From contig JAISZQ010000213.1 of the NCBI GenBank assembly GCA_031269165.1, forward strand, positions 1 to 15,791: a stretch of 15,791 nt of DNA. Reading direction: 5' to 3'. Under the pieces are notes generated by a model, which saw only the letters and a list, made by a program, of their open reading frames with translations, made no database searches and had not been told where the DNA came from. The position numbers were made by a program, and so were the translations under genes. Position 1 is the stretch's first letter. Each line of letters begins with the position of its first letter. This DNA comes from Spirochaetaceae bacterium (GTDB lineage: Bacteria > Spirochaetota > Spirochaetia > Treponematales > Breznakiellaceae). Below, piece after piece: positions 1 through 6,614 of the stretch.

Positions 1-1
1 G

Positions 2-688
2 GTTTTGGTTTTGGCGGCGGTTGTTGCGGGCGGCGTGTTTGCTCTGCCTGCGTTCCGCCTCAGCGCGGGCGGCGGCGGCTTTATCGGCGGCGATTTTGGC
101 GGCGGTGTCGAAGGTAAGGCAAGCGGGCAAAAAATGACAATAGAAACACCGTATTTCGGTGGTGGCGGCTTCGCGTTCTTTGACGCGACGTATGCGGAAC
201 TGACGCTTGGTCTTTTCGGCGGCGGCGGAACAGTAGAAGTGATGATCCCGGGACTCATTTCGTCCGATAACAGTCTGTCCCTCATGAGTTTCAACATCGG
301 CCTGCTGGGTAAATATCCGTTTGCGGTCAATGAAAAACTTTCGGTATTTCCACTTTTGGGCATTGAGTATGACATTGTTTTTTCCGCAAAAATAGACGGA
401 GATGACTACGAAGGCTCCAAGACAGGCTCGTCCCTTGACTTTGACGGCGGCCCCGGTGATTTCAGCACGTTTTGGTTCAAATTCGGCGGCGGGCTGGATT
501 ATTCGTTTACCGAGAAAATCTATCTGCGGGGTGAAGTTTTGTATGGTTTGAGGCTTGCAAACAAGGCGGAGAAAGACTTTGAAGACCTTTTCAAAGATCT
601 AGGGCAACTGGGGAATGTCGATGTTGATACAGACACATTGCTCGGTCATGGTTTGACGGTAAAATTGGGCGTCGGCTACAAGTTCTAA
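2..688 (+). CDS. Outer-membrane beta-barrel protein, 5' end missing
   Basis: This is probably a small outer-membrane beta-barrel or porin-like protein. The frame is open to the left edge, so the true start lies outside the window; 228 residues are visible. The visible N-terminus is a hydrophobic Val/Leu/Ala stretch that looks like the core of a signal peptide. It is followed by very glycine-rich segments and alternating polar and aromatic residues typical of amphipathic beta strands. The C-terminus ends in an alternating pattern with a terminal phenylalanine (VKLGVGYKF), the usual signal for outer-membrane barrel assembly. No specific family was recognised. A strong terminator-like hairpin lies about 110 bp downstream. 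What is seen is the sequence character; the location is inferred. Confidence 0.7.
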   Translation, partial: VLVLAAVVAGGVFALPAFRLSAGGGGFIGGDFGGGVEGKASGQKMTIETPYFGGGGFAFFDATYAELTLGLFGGGGTVEVMIPGLISSDNSLSLMSFNIGLLGKYPFAVNEKLSVFPLLGIEYDIVFSAKIDGDDYEGSKTGSSLDFDGGPGDFSTFWFKFGGGLDYSFTEKIYLRGEVLYGLRLANKAEKDFEDLFKDLGQLGNVDVDTDTLLGHGLTVKLGVGYKF

Positions 689-797
689 CAACAAACCCGT
701 CCGCATCCGTGCGGGCGGTCGGCGGGGCTCGCCTCGCCGGACGATGCGGGGAGGTGCTTTCCTGCGGAGGGCAGTACTTAAAAACTTTCTTCAGTTT

Positions 798-832
798 ACC
801 GGATAGCCGGGCTCCCGGTCATCCGGTTTTTT
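798..832 (+). terminator. Rho-independent terminator after the outer-membrane protein gene
   Basis: ACCGGAT (798-804) pairs with ATCCGGT (821-827), and inside it CCGGG (807-811) pairs with CCCGG (814-818). The stem is followed directly by a run of six T on the plus strand (827-832). This is a classic intrinsic terminator shape. A second, T-less hairpin (CCGTCCGCA 697-705 with TGCGGGCGG 710-718, one G-U pair) lies between the stop codon and this site. Confidence 0.75.
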
Positions 833-875
833 ATGCGCGGCGCCTTCCCCCACGGGAGGGAGGTTTCCGCTGTGA

Positions 876-917
876 CCGGGGGGCGGGGCGAACCCTGCGG
901 GTCGCCTTCGGGGGTGG
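876..917 (+). repeat. Direct repeat copy 1, about 42 bp
   Basis: This GC-rich segment starts CCGGGGGGCGGGGCGAACCC. It recurs at 1121-1163 with a single-base length difference in the final G run. Its core contains an imperfect dyad (ACCC-tgc-GGGT). It lies in the non-coding block after the outer-membrane protein gene. No protein-coding role is seen. Confidence 0.8.
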
Positions 918-922
918 AGCCC

Positions 923-1041
923 GAAGCAATCAAGACGGGATAGTCCCTGGATTGCTTCGCTTCGCTCGCAATGACGGGTGGCCCCCTCGCAACGTCGCGG
1001 GAACCATTGTCATTGCGAACCCGTAGGGTGAAGCAATCCAG
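923..1041. repeat. Cluster of GAAGCAATC(CAG) palindromic repeats
   Basis: There are three related units: GAAGCAATC at 923-931 (plus), its complement within 947-976 (CTGGATTGCTTCGCTTCGCTC and on to CAATGACG), and a third at 1009-1041 running GTCATTGCG to GAAGCAATCCAG. The second and third are an inverted pair. The 'CATTGCGAG ... GAAGCAATCCAG' pattern is a widespread intergenic palindromic repeat type in bacterial genomes; I know it by appearance only. No gene is supported here. Confidence 0.7.
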
Positions 1042-1120
1042 TCGAGGGGCGTGCTCCCCCCAGAATGGGGGCCGATAGTCGTTCCCTCACGATGCGCCCA
1101 AGGACCTCCACGGCAGGTGG

Positions 1121-1163
1121 CCGGGGGGCGGGGCGAACCCTGCGGGTCGCCTTCGGGGGGTGG
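1121..1163 (+). repeat. Direct repeat copy 2, about 43 bp
   Basis: Second copy of the segment at 876-917, nearly identical, with one extra G in the last G run. The two copies flank the GAAGCAATCCAG palindrome cluster. It runs straight into the larger dispersed repeat at 1171-1287. Confidence 0.8.
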
Positions 1164-1170
1164 CAACCCA

Positions 1171-1287
1171 CCGTTGAAGGGGGTAGCGGAGGACGGCTCA
1201 ACCCATTGCGGGGTGTCCCCCGCAATGGGTTGAGCGGGCCGGAGCGAGGGGGAAGGCGCGGCAACTTGCCGATTCCCCCTTTTGCTT
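1171..1287 (-). repeat. Dispersed repeat, copy A
   Basis: Read on the minus strand, this block begins AAGCAAAAGGGGGAATCGGC and ends CTACCCCCTTCAACGG. It matches the plus-strand block at 14395-14486 over most of its length, so the two lie in opposite orientation about 13 kb apart. Copy A carries a perfect 17-bp hairpin (1197-1234) where copy B has a short unrelated sequence. The rest of 689-1352 holds no credible gene. Confidence 0.75.
1197..1234. repeat. Perfect 17-bp inverted repeat with 4-nt loop
   Basis: CTCAACCCATTGCGGGG (1197-1213) is the exact reverse complement of 1218-1234, leaving the loop TGTC. It sits inside dispersed repeat copy A and is absent from copy B. No T run follows on either strand, so a plain terminator is unlikely. 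Confidence 0.85.
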
Positions 1288-1352
1288 GGTTTTGGAACAG
1301 CCTCATTATCCTCTATTATAAAGGGGAATCACTATACGCCTTCCGCGTCCGC

Positions 1353-2465
1353 TTATAACGAGATTTTGCGGTCCCGCGCGCTTGTTTTCCAATAGTTTAC
1401 CAAGTGCCCGTTGCGGACAACATACACGCCGGGGTAAAGAACGGTTGTCGAGCAGATGTGAGTCGGAATAACGTACAGGATTGACCCTACGGCGGGGCAC
1501 TCGCCCGCCCTCATGCGGAAGACCCAATGCTCCTCGCTGTGCGATTCCGGCACGGCGTCCGGTAGACCGGCGATGATCCCCCGTTCCCCGCCCTGGTCGG
1601 CGGAAATCGCCTTGTATCCGAGGTCCAGCGTAAAAAGGTCTTTGCCCGGGCGGCTTATCACGCGGGTCAAAAGCGCCGCGCCGGGGGTAAACGCCAAATC
1701 CTTGTATTTCGCGTCATAGCCGTGATCCTGAATAAACAGCGTCCCCGGTGAAAGAAAGACCGCCCTGTTACGGGCATGGAAGGGGAACGTCGGCGTTCCG
1801 CCCATCACCAACACGGGAAGTTTCTGCCCCGCCGCCTCGACAGCCGCCCGCACAGAGAACAGCGTTTCCGTCACCGCCCCGACAGCCGCTTCCCGCTCGC
1901 ACGGGTCTTTTAGACCTAAGTTCCCGTCATAACAGTGAAATCCCTCCAGCTTGAGGCCGGAGATTCGCGCCGCCGCAAGGCAAAATTCCTTCAGAACCGC
2001 CTCTTCCAACGGGACGCCGGTACGGTTCATGCCGCAGTTCACGTCCACTAGGAGCGGGATTGTCAGGCCCGCCCTGCCCGCAGCCGCGCCCAGCAGTGCA
2101 AGTTGTTCCAGATCGTCCCCTGCCGCCCAAAAAGTCGAGCCGGTATACCGCAGATTGAGGGCAACGAACCGGTCTATCGCGGGCCCCACGAGCGGGTACG
2201 CGACAAGGATATGTTCCGCGCCGCACATCGCGCACATTTCCGCCTCGGCAATCGTGGCGCATTTGAAACGCTTTATGCCCCGCGCCTCCAGCATTCGTAT
2301 CACCGCCGCGTTTTTGTGCGTCTTCACGTGCGGCCACATACGCTCAGGCCCCCCCGCGATCGCAAGCGTTTTCTCGATGTTCTTGTCGATAACATCCTCG
2401 TGGTAAACCAGTGCCGGCGAAGGTATTTCCCGCTCGCCTTCAAAATGGTAATCAACGTTTTGCAT
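1353..2465 (-). CDS. PLP enzyme, D-threonine aldolase / D-serine dehydratase family
   Basis: A 370-residue fold-type III PLP enzyme with an alanine-racemase-like N-terminal barrel and a D-serine-dehydratase-like C-terminal domain. The N-terminus reads PSPALVYHEDVIDKNI and then WPHVKTHKNAAV, where the lysine after HVKTH is the expected PLP Schiff-base lysine. A conserved glycine-containing stretch LVDVNCGMNRTGV follows. Near the C-terminus, PTHICSTT supplies the His-x-Cys pair that binds the metal in D-serine dehydratase relatives. The family either cleaves D-threonine-type amino acids to glycine plus aldehyde or dehydrates D-serine to pyruvate and ammonia; the sequence alone does not decide which. 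The start is fixed by AGGAGG five bases upstream. It follows the RidA gene by 21 bp and is probably co-transcribed with it. Confidence 0.85.
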   Translation of the reverse strand: MQNVDYHFEGEREIPSPALVYHEDVIDKNIEKTLAIAGGPERMWPHVKTHKNAAVIRMLEARGIKRFKCATIAEAEMCAMCGAEHILVAYPLVGPAIDRFVALNLRYTGSTFWAAGDDLEQLALLGAAAGRAGLTIPLLVDVNCGMNRTGVPLEEAVLKEFCLAAARISGLKLEGFHCYDGNLGLKDPCEREAAVGAVTETLFSVRAAVEAAGQKLPVLVMGGTPTFPFHARNRAVFLSPGTLFIQDHGYDAKYKDLAFTPGAALLTRVISRPGKDLFTLDLGYKAISADQGGERGIIAGLPDAVPESHSEEHWVFRMRAGECPAVGSILYVIPTHICSTTVLYPGVYVVRNGHLVNYWKTSARDRKISL

Positions 2466-2486
2466 ACCAGCCTCCTCTTGTGGGCT

Positions 2487-2957
2487 TTACCGCTCCAGTT
2501 CCACCAGAAGCTCTATTTCGACCGGAATATTGCCCGGCAGCGCGTTCATTCCGACCGCCGAACGGGAACAACGCCCCCGCTCCTCGCCGAATATGTCGAT
2601 TAAAAGCTGGCTCCCGCCGTTGGCCACGAGGGGCTGGTCGTAAAAAGTATCGGTACCGGCGACAAAACAGAGCATCTTTACGATTCTCTTTACCCGGTCA
2701 AGGTCTGTAATTTTGGCTTTCAGATTGGCCAAAAGGTTGAGAATACAGTAACGGGCCGCTTCCTGCCCCTGCTCGACGGTGAATTCGGCGCCAAGTTTGC
2801 CGATAAACCGTTGTTCGCCGTTAAAAACAGGCCCGCACCCCGAAAGGTAATAGAATGCGTCCCCGAATTCCTTGACCGGCTCGTAGATGCCGCCCTTTGC
2901 CGGAGGGCTGGGCATAACGAGCCCGTACTTTTTCAGCGCGTTTTCAAGATTGTACAT
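2487..2957 (-). CDS. RidA/YjgF-family enamine/imine deaminase
   Basis: A 156-residue cytosolic protein of the RidA (YjgF/YER057c/UK114) superfamily, of the slightly longer subgroup. It has the family's C-terminal signature SRSAVGMNALPGNIPVEIEL; the arginine in SRS corresponds to the substrate-carboxylate-binding arginine of RidA. RidA proteins hydrolyse reactive enamines and imines such as 2-aminoacrylate released by PLP enzymes, which fits the PLP enzyme gene immediately downstream. I place the start at 2957 (MYNLEN) because AGGATGAT lies just before it; a longer frame opens at 2984 but has no ribosome binding site. It is divergent from the symporter gene. A possible minus-strand -10 box (TATACT, 3113-3118) lies about 155 bp upstream, but no good -35 was found. 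Confidence 0.85.
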   Translation of the reverse strand: MYNLENALKKYGLVMPSPPAKGGIYEPVKEFGDAFYYLSGCGPVFNGEQRFIGKLGAEFTVEQGQEAARYCILNLLANLKAKITDLDRVKRIVKMLCFVAGTDTFYDQPLVANGGSQLLIDIFGEERGRCSRSAVGMNALPGNIPVEIELLVELER

Positions 2958-3172
2958 ATCATCCTGCCTTAAAAATGAGCGCATCTAAAAACATTGCCGA
3001 TTCTTGAACATACCGCAGTCCCGCGAACGTCTTGCGGGAACCGGATCAAGGGCTTTCAAACGCCCGGTCCAGAACGGTTTTCCAAAAGGCAGATGTTTTC
3101 AAAGGCACTTCTAGTATACCGGAAAGGATACCCGCTCTTTGTTGTTTTGTAAAGTAGGGAAAAAACGCAAAA

Positions 3173-3208
3173 ACAAAAAAAATTTTTGTTGACAACAAAA
3201 AAATTTTG
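3173..3208. promoter_or_regulatory. Overlapping palindromes at the symporter promoter
   Basis: Three overlapping dyads are visible. ACAAAAA-AAA-TTTTTGT spans 3173-3189, TTTTTGTTGACAACAAAAA spans 3183-3201 with a single central A, and CAAAA-AAA-TTTTG spans 3196-3208. The middle one covers the -35 box, so a bound repressor would block the promoter. Related palindromes occur at the second promoter (6458-6472 and 6552-6566). That these are operators is inference. The remainder of the 331-bp gap between the divergent genes holds a 6-bp hairpin (TCCCGC/GCGGGA near 3019-3039) and no gene. Confidence 0.5.
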
Positions 3209-3217
3209 TGCTAGCAT
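3189..3217 (+). promoter_or_regulatory. Promoter for the symporter-deacylase operon
   Basis: TTGACA (3189-3194) is a perfect -35 box, separated by 17 bp from TAGCAT (3212-3217), four of six matches to TATAAT. Transcription would start near 3224, leaving a leader of about 65 nt before the ATG at 3289. Confidence 0.65.
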
Positions 3218-3288
3218 TAACTAAACAGAATTCCCCAAGCCCTGCGGTTTTGAGAATTCTGCCAAAATTATTTTGTAGGAGGCTCTTT

Positions 3289-4794
3289 ATGGATTTTTCT
3301 TTGGAGCATCGCACGTTTTTCATTGTCGGATTCGTCGTATATGTCGCGATTCTGATAGTGGTCGGTATTATTTGTTCGCGGAAGAACAAGGATGGCGAGG
3401 ATTACCTCTTGGCCGGGCGCAAACTCCCGTTTATCCTGTTGTTGGGAACCATCAGCGCCACGCTTATCGGTACCGGTTCATCGCTGGGAGCCACCGCCAA
3501 CGGCTTCCGCTCCGGCTGGTACGGCTCGCTGTACGGACTGGGCGGGGCTCTCGGTATGTTTGTGCTGGCCTTTCTGTTCTGCTCGGAGCGGGATTACAAG
3601 TTTATGACCCTCTCAGAAGAGATGCAGTTCCGTTTTGGCGGCAGCAAGAAAATACGCGATGTCATGGGCTTTTTCCTGTTTATCGCGGAAATTGCGTGGC
3701 TCGGCAACCACATGAATGGCGGCGCGACCTATCTAAGCTATGTTACCGGACTTGATTCCCTTTCATCGCGCTTCATCATCATGGTTGCCTTCGGCGTATA
3801 CGTCTTTATCGGTGGTTATCTTGCGGTCGTTATTACGGATAACGTCCAGATACTGCTCATACTGTGCGGGTTCTTGTTGATCCTGTTCAAGGCGGTTCCC
3901 TTCGCGGGCGGCTGGCAGGCGATAAACGACGCTTATGTGACTGCCGGCAAACCCGCCGCGATGGGATTTTACGGGCTTGCCAGTGTCAGCGCGATGACGG
4001 CCTTGTCTCTGGCCTATACGGTGGGCATATCACAGGTAGGAACGCCCGGTTTCCGTACCCGAGTGTACAGTGCCGTTTCAAACGGCGCCGCTAAAAAAGC
4101 GTTCTTCCTTTCCGGTATTGTGCTGTTCCTGTTTTCCTTCATTCCGGCGATTATCGGAATGTCCGGTTTCGCCCTCGCTACCCGCGAAGGGGCTACGGCA
4201 GTGCTGAACAACCCCAACTTCACCTTTGCCTACATGGCCACTACGATACTCGGCCCGACGCTCGGACTCATGTTCCTGATCGCCGGTCTTTCCGCGACGC
4301 TCTCGTCCGCCGACTCGGATGCGATGGCCGGTATCACGATACTCCTCGTTGACGTCTACTCGACCGTTACCGGAAAAAGCATCCCCAAAGAAAAGATGGT
4401 GTTCTACTCGCGGGTATGCCTCGTGATTACCCTGCTGGCGGCCTTTTTGGCGACGCTGTTCGCGCAGGACATCATCGGCTACATCTCAAACGTGGTCGGC
4501 GCTCTTATTCCAAGCATCGCTATGATGATGATCCTCGGCAAATTCTGGAAACGCGCCACATGGCAGGGCGGAATTGCCTGTATCTTCAGCGGCACGATAT
4601 TCGGCTTACTGTACCTGTTCGTAGGCCCGTTCCAGAAAGCGGTTGTCGGCGTGTTTACGGGCCCGGCCATACCGGTAAGCCTCGTGGCGCTGGCCGCCGG
4701 AATTATCGTCAGCCTGGTTACCCCCAAGGTAATCGTTTCCGAAGAGGAAGCGTTAAGGCTTGTGATCGAAGCCCGTGAACGGACAAAGGCGTAA
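3289..4794 (+). CDS. Sodium:solute symporter (SSS family)
   Basis: A 501-residue integral membrane transporter of the SSS family, coupling sodium entry to solute uptake across the inner membrane. About 13 hydrophobic segments can be counted, with the first at residues 9-30. The family signature is visible as GLSATLSSADSDAMAGITI followed by LLVDVY, roughly residues 340-365. EDYLLAGRKLP after the first segment is also typical. The start at 3289 is set by AGGAGG at 3277-3282 with a six-base spacer; the frame is open further upstream but that region is promoter. The substrate cannot be read from sequence. The deacylase gene begins nine bases downstream, so an N-acyl-D-amino acid, a free D-amino acid or a small peptide is the natural guess. 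Confidence 0.9.
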   Translation: MDFSLEHRTFFIVGFVVYVAILIVVGIICSRKNKDGEDYLLAGRKLPFILLLGTISATLIGTGSSLGATANGFRSGWYGSLYGLGGALGMFVLAFLFCSERDYKFMTLSEEMQFRFGGSKKIRDVMGFFLFIAEIAWLGNHMNGGATYLSYVTGLDSLSSRFIIMVAFGVYVFIGGYLAVVITDNVQILLILCGFLLILFKAVPFAGGWQAINDAYVTAGKPAAMGFYGLASVSAMTALSLAYTVGISQVGTPGFRTRVYSAVSNGAAKKAFFLSGIVLFLFSFIPAIIGMSGFALATREGATAVLNNPNFTFAYMATTILGPTLGLMFLIAGLSATLSSADSDAMAGITILLVDVYSTVTGKSIPKEKMVFYSRVCLVITLLAAFLATLFAQDIIGYISNVVGALIPSIAMMMILGKFWKRATWQGGIACIFSGTIFGLLYLFVGPFQKAVVGVFTGPAIPVSLVALAAGIIVSLVTPKVIVSEEEALRLVIEARERTKA

Positions 4795-4803
4795 ACGTTT
4801 AAA

Positions 4804-6408
4804 ATGAAATTACTGATTTGCAATGGTCTCGTTGTAGACGGGAGCGGCAATCCCCCTTACGGGGGGGATTGCCTTATCGAAGACGGTTTCATCCGTGAGA
4901 TCTCTTCCGGGCGCGGGTCGGCCTTCAACGGACAGAATAGCGAAGTGATAGACGCCGCCGGCAGAATTGTCTGCCCCGGCTTTATCGACCTGCACCGCCA
5001 TTGCGATACGGCGGCCCTGCGCGAGGATTTCGGCCTGATCGAACTTTCGCAGGGCATCACTTCGTGTTTTGCGGGGAACTGCGGAATGTCGCCGGTTCCA
5101 AACGTCAGCGCTTTCCGGCAGTCGCTCGAAAACTATCTGGAACCCTGTCTTGGTTCCTTCAAAGACGAAACGTTCAGCACACACCGCGCGTATGTTGGAC
5201 GCCTTGAGGCCGCCGTGCCGTTGCCGGTAAACATGGGCTTTTTTGCCGGCATGGGCGCGATCCGCATAGCGGTAAAAGGCTTTGACCCTTCACCGTTTAC
5301 CGCCGCCGAGATGGATGCGGCTCGCGGCCTCTTGCGGGACGCGCTTGACTCAGGCGCTTACGGGATGTCGATAGGGCTTATGTACGTGCCGGAACTGTAC
5401 AGCAGCACCGATGAGATCGCGGCTCTGGCAAGCGTGATGAAGGGCGGCGGGGGCATACTCTGTACCCACATGCGCTGGGAGACCGAGCACCTTGTAAAGG
5501 CGGTCGAGGAAGTGATAACTATCGCCAAAAAAGCGGAGGTTCCGCTGGAGATAAGCCACTTCAAGGCCGCCGGAACGTTGGCATGGCACGATGTCCTTCA
5601 CCGCGCGATAGAAACTATCGAAGCGGAACGCGAACGCGGCACGGACATAACGGTCGATTTTTACCCCTACGACTGCGGTTCTTCAACGATGATGCAGATG
5701 TTGCCGCCCGGTTATCTCGCCATGGGGGTGGACAAGGCTATCGAAGGGCTTAACAAACAGGAAAACGTGGAGCGGATGCGGGAACTCCTGGCCTCCGGCG
5801 AGCCGGATTGGGACAATCTGTCAAAAACGATAGGCTGGGACAGAACGATCATCAGCTCCGTAAATTTGGAAGAAAACCGCAAATTCTTGGGGAAGTCTGT
5901 GAGTGTCTGCGCGAAGGAGTACGGCTTTCGTGACGAGGCTGAAATGGTGGCGCGGCTCATGTACACCGAGCGGGGCAAGGTAGCGATCATAAATCAGAGT
6001 ATGTCCGCCGAAGACATTGACACGGTAGCCCGCCTACCCTACTCATCGCTTATTTCGGACTCGCTGTACGGCAACATGAAGAATCCGCACCCCCGTCTCT
6101 ATGGCTCCTTCCCGCGTTTCCTACGGGATTTTGTGCGGGAACGCGGTGTTCTCGATCTTGCTCAGGCTATACGCAAAATGACCATGCAGGGTGCCCAAAG
6201 AGTGGACCTCGGCGACAGAGGGCTTTTGTTGCCGGGCTACCGGGCGGACATCCTCGTTTTCGATCCGGCGAATTTCAGGGACAACGCGGACTACCTTAAC
6301 CCGGCGAGACTTGCAACCGGCCTTGATTACGCCATCATCAATGGGAAGACCGTCTACCGGGATGGAAAACTGCTCTGCCGGAACGCCGGCGTGCTCAGGC
6401 GGGGATAA
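4804..6408 (+). CDS. N-acyl-D-amino-acid deacylase (amidohydrolase)
   Basis: A 534-residue metal-dependent amidohydrolase of the D-aminoacylase type, which removes the acyl group from N-acyl-D-amino acids to give a D-amino acid and a carboxylate. Motifs occur in family order: GFIDLHRHCD (first metal histidines), GITSCFAGNCGMSP (with the family's metal-bridging cysteine), YGMSIGLMYVPELYSSTDE, CTHMRWE, LEISHFKAAG (metal histidine), VDFYPYDCGSS, LISDSLYGNMKNPHPRLYG (catalytic aspartate region), and a C-terminal DRGLLLPGYRADILVFDP that rebuilds the small beta domain. The length is close to other members. No signal peptide is seen, so it acts in the cytoplasm. It starts nine bases after the symporter stop with no strong ribosome binding site of its own, suggesting translational coupling. 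Confidence 0.9.
   Translation: MKLLICNGLVVDGSGNPPYGGDCLIEDGFIREISSGRGSAFNGQNSEVIDAAGRIVCPGFIDLHRHCDTAALREDFGLIELSQGITSCFAGNCGMSPVPNVSAFRQSLENYLEPCLGSFKDETFSTHRAYVGRLEAAVPLPVNMGFFAGMGAIRIAVKGFDPSPFTAAEMDAARGLLRDALDSGAYGMSIGLMYVPELYSSTDEIAALASVMKGGGGILCTHMRWETEHLVKAVEEVITIAKKAEVPLEISHFKAAGTLAWHDVLHRAIETIEAERERGTDITVDFYPYDCGSSTMMQMLPPGYLAMGVDKAIEGLNKQENVERMRELLASGEPDWDNLSKTIGWDRTIISSVNLEENRKFLGKSVSVCAKEYGFRDEAEMVARLMYTERGKVAIINQSMSAEDIDTVARLPYSSLISDSLYGNMKNPHPRLYGSFPRFLRDFVRERGVLDLAQAIRKMTMQGAQRVDLGDRGLLLPGYRADILVFDPANFRDNADYLNPARLATGLDYAIINGKTVYRDGKLLCRNAGVLRRG
4846..4873 (+). other. 11-bp hairpin inside the start of the deacylase gene
   Basis: GGCAATCCCCC (4846-4856) pairs perfectly with GGGGGATTGCC (4863-4873), leaving the loop TTACGG. 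It lies about 40 bases into the coding sequence, where it encodes the GNPPYGGD stretch. No T run follows, so termination is unlikely; an effect on translation or transcript processing between the two genes is possible. Confidence 0.6.
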
Positions 6409-6457
6409 GCAAAGCAGCGTTCGAGCGTAAAACCACTGCTTTGACAGAAAAAAAATA

Positions 6458-6472
6458 TTTTTTGACAAAAAA
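6458..6472. promoter_or_regulatory. Palindrome upstream of the ABC-transporter promoter
   Basis: TTTTTTG-A-CAAAAAA is a perfect dyad lying just upstream of the -35 box of the ABC operon. It shares its TTTTTnnTGACA core with the dyad at 3183-3201. It is a candidate operator half of a pair with 6552-6566. A weak 7-bp inverted repeat (AAAGCAG 6411-6417, CTGCTTT 6436-6442) lies after the deacylase stop, without a clear T tract. Confidence 0.45.
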
Positions 6473-6485
6473 AACAATCTTTTAC

Positions 6486-6514
6486 TTGACATAATTTTCT
6501 TTGTGATGTACAAT
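6486..6514 (+). promoter_or_regulatory. Strong sigma70-type promoter of the ABC operon
   Basis: TTGACA (6486-6491), then 17 bp, then TACAAT (6509-6514): 11 of 12 consensus positions. The start point would be near 6521, giving a leader of about 94 nt before the binding-protein gene. Confidence 0.8.
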
Positions 6515-6551
6515 GATTGTAAGACAGGCTAATTATTGATAGACAAAAAAA

Positions 6552-6566
6552 CAAAAAGATTTTTTG
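6552..6566. promoter_or_regulatory. CAAAAA-N3-TTTTTG palindrome in the ABC operon leader
   Basis: CAAAAA (6552-6557), three bases, then TTTTTG (6561-6566). The same architecture, CAAAAA-N3-TTTTTG, occurs at 3174-3188 upstream of the symporter gene. It lies roughly 30 bases downstream of the predicted transcription start, a position where a bound protein could act as a roadblock. The operator role is inferred. Confidence 0.45.
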
Positions 6567-6614
6567 ATTTTCATGGGTTATGCCTGTAAAATCTATTTTG
6601 GAGGATATACAGTG

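Noticed and set aside
709..1306. Several overlapping open frames in the GC-rich block after the outer-membrane protein gene
   Set aside because: They lie across direct repeats, palindromes and a terminator, have no ribosome binding sites and give low-complexity Pro/Arg/Gly-rich translations.
2103..2710. Plus-strand open frames opposite the PLP enzyme and RidA genes
   Set aside because: These are antisense shadows of two well-recognised minus-strand enzymes.
3019..3039. Hairpin TCCCGC/GCGGGA upstream of the RidA gene considered as a terminator or riboswitch
   Set aside because: The stem is only six base pairs, has no T run, and no known riboswitch core could be recognised around it.
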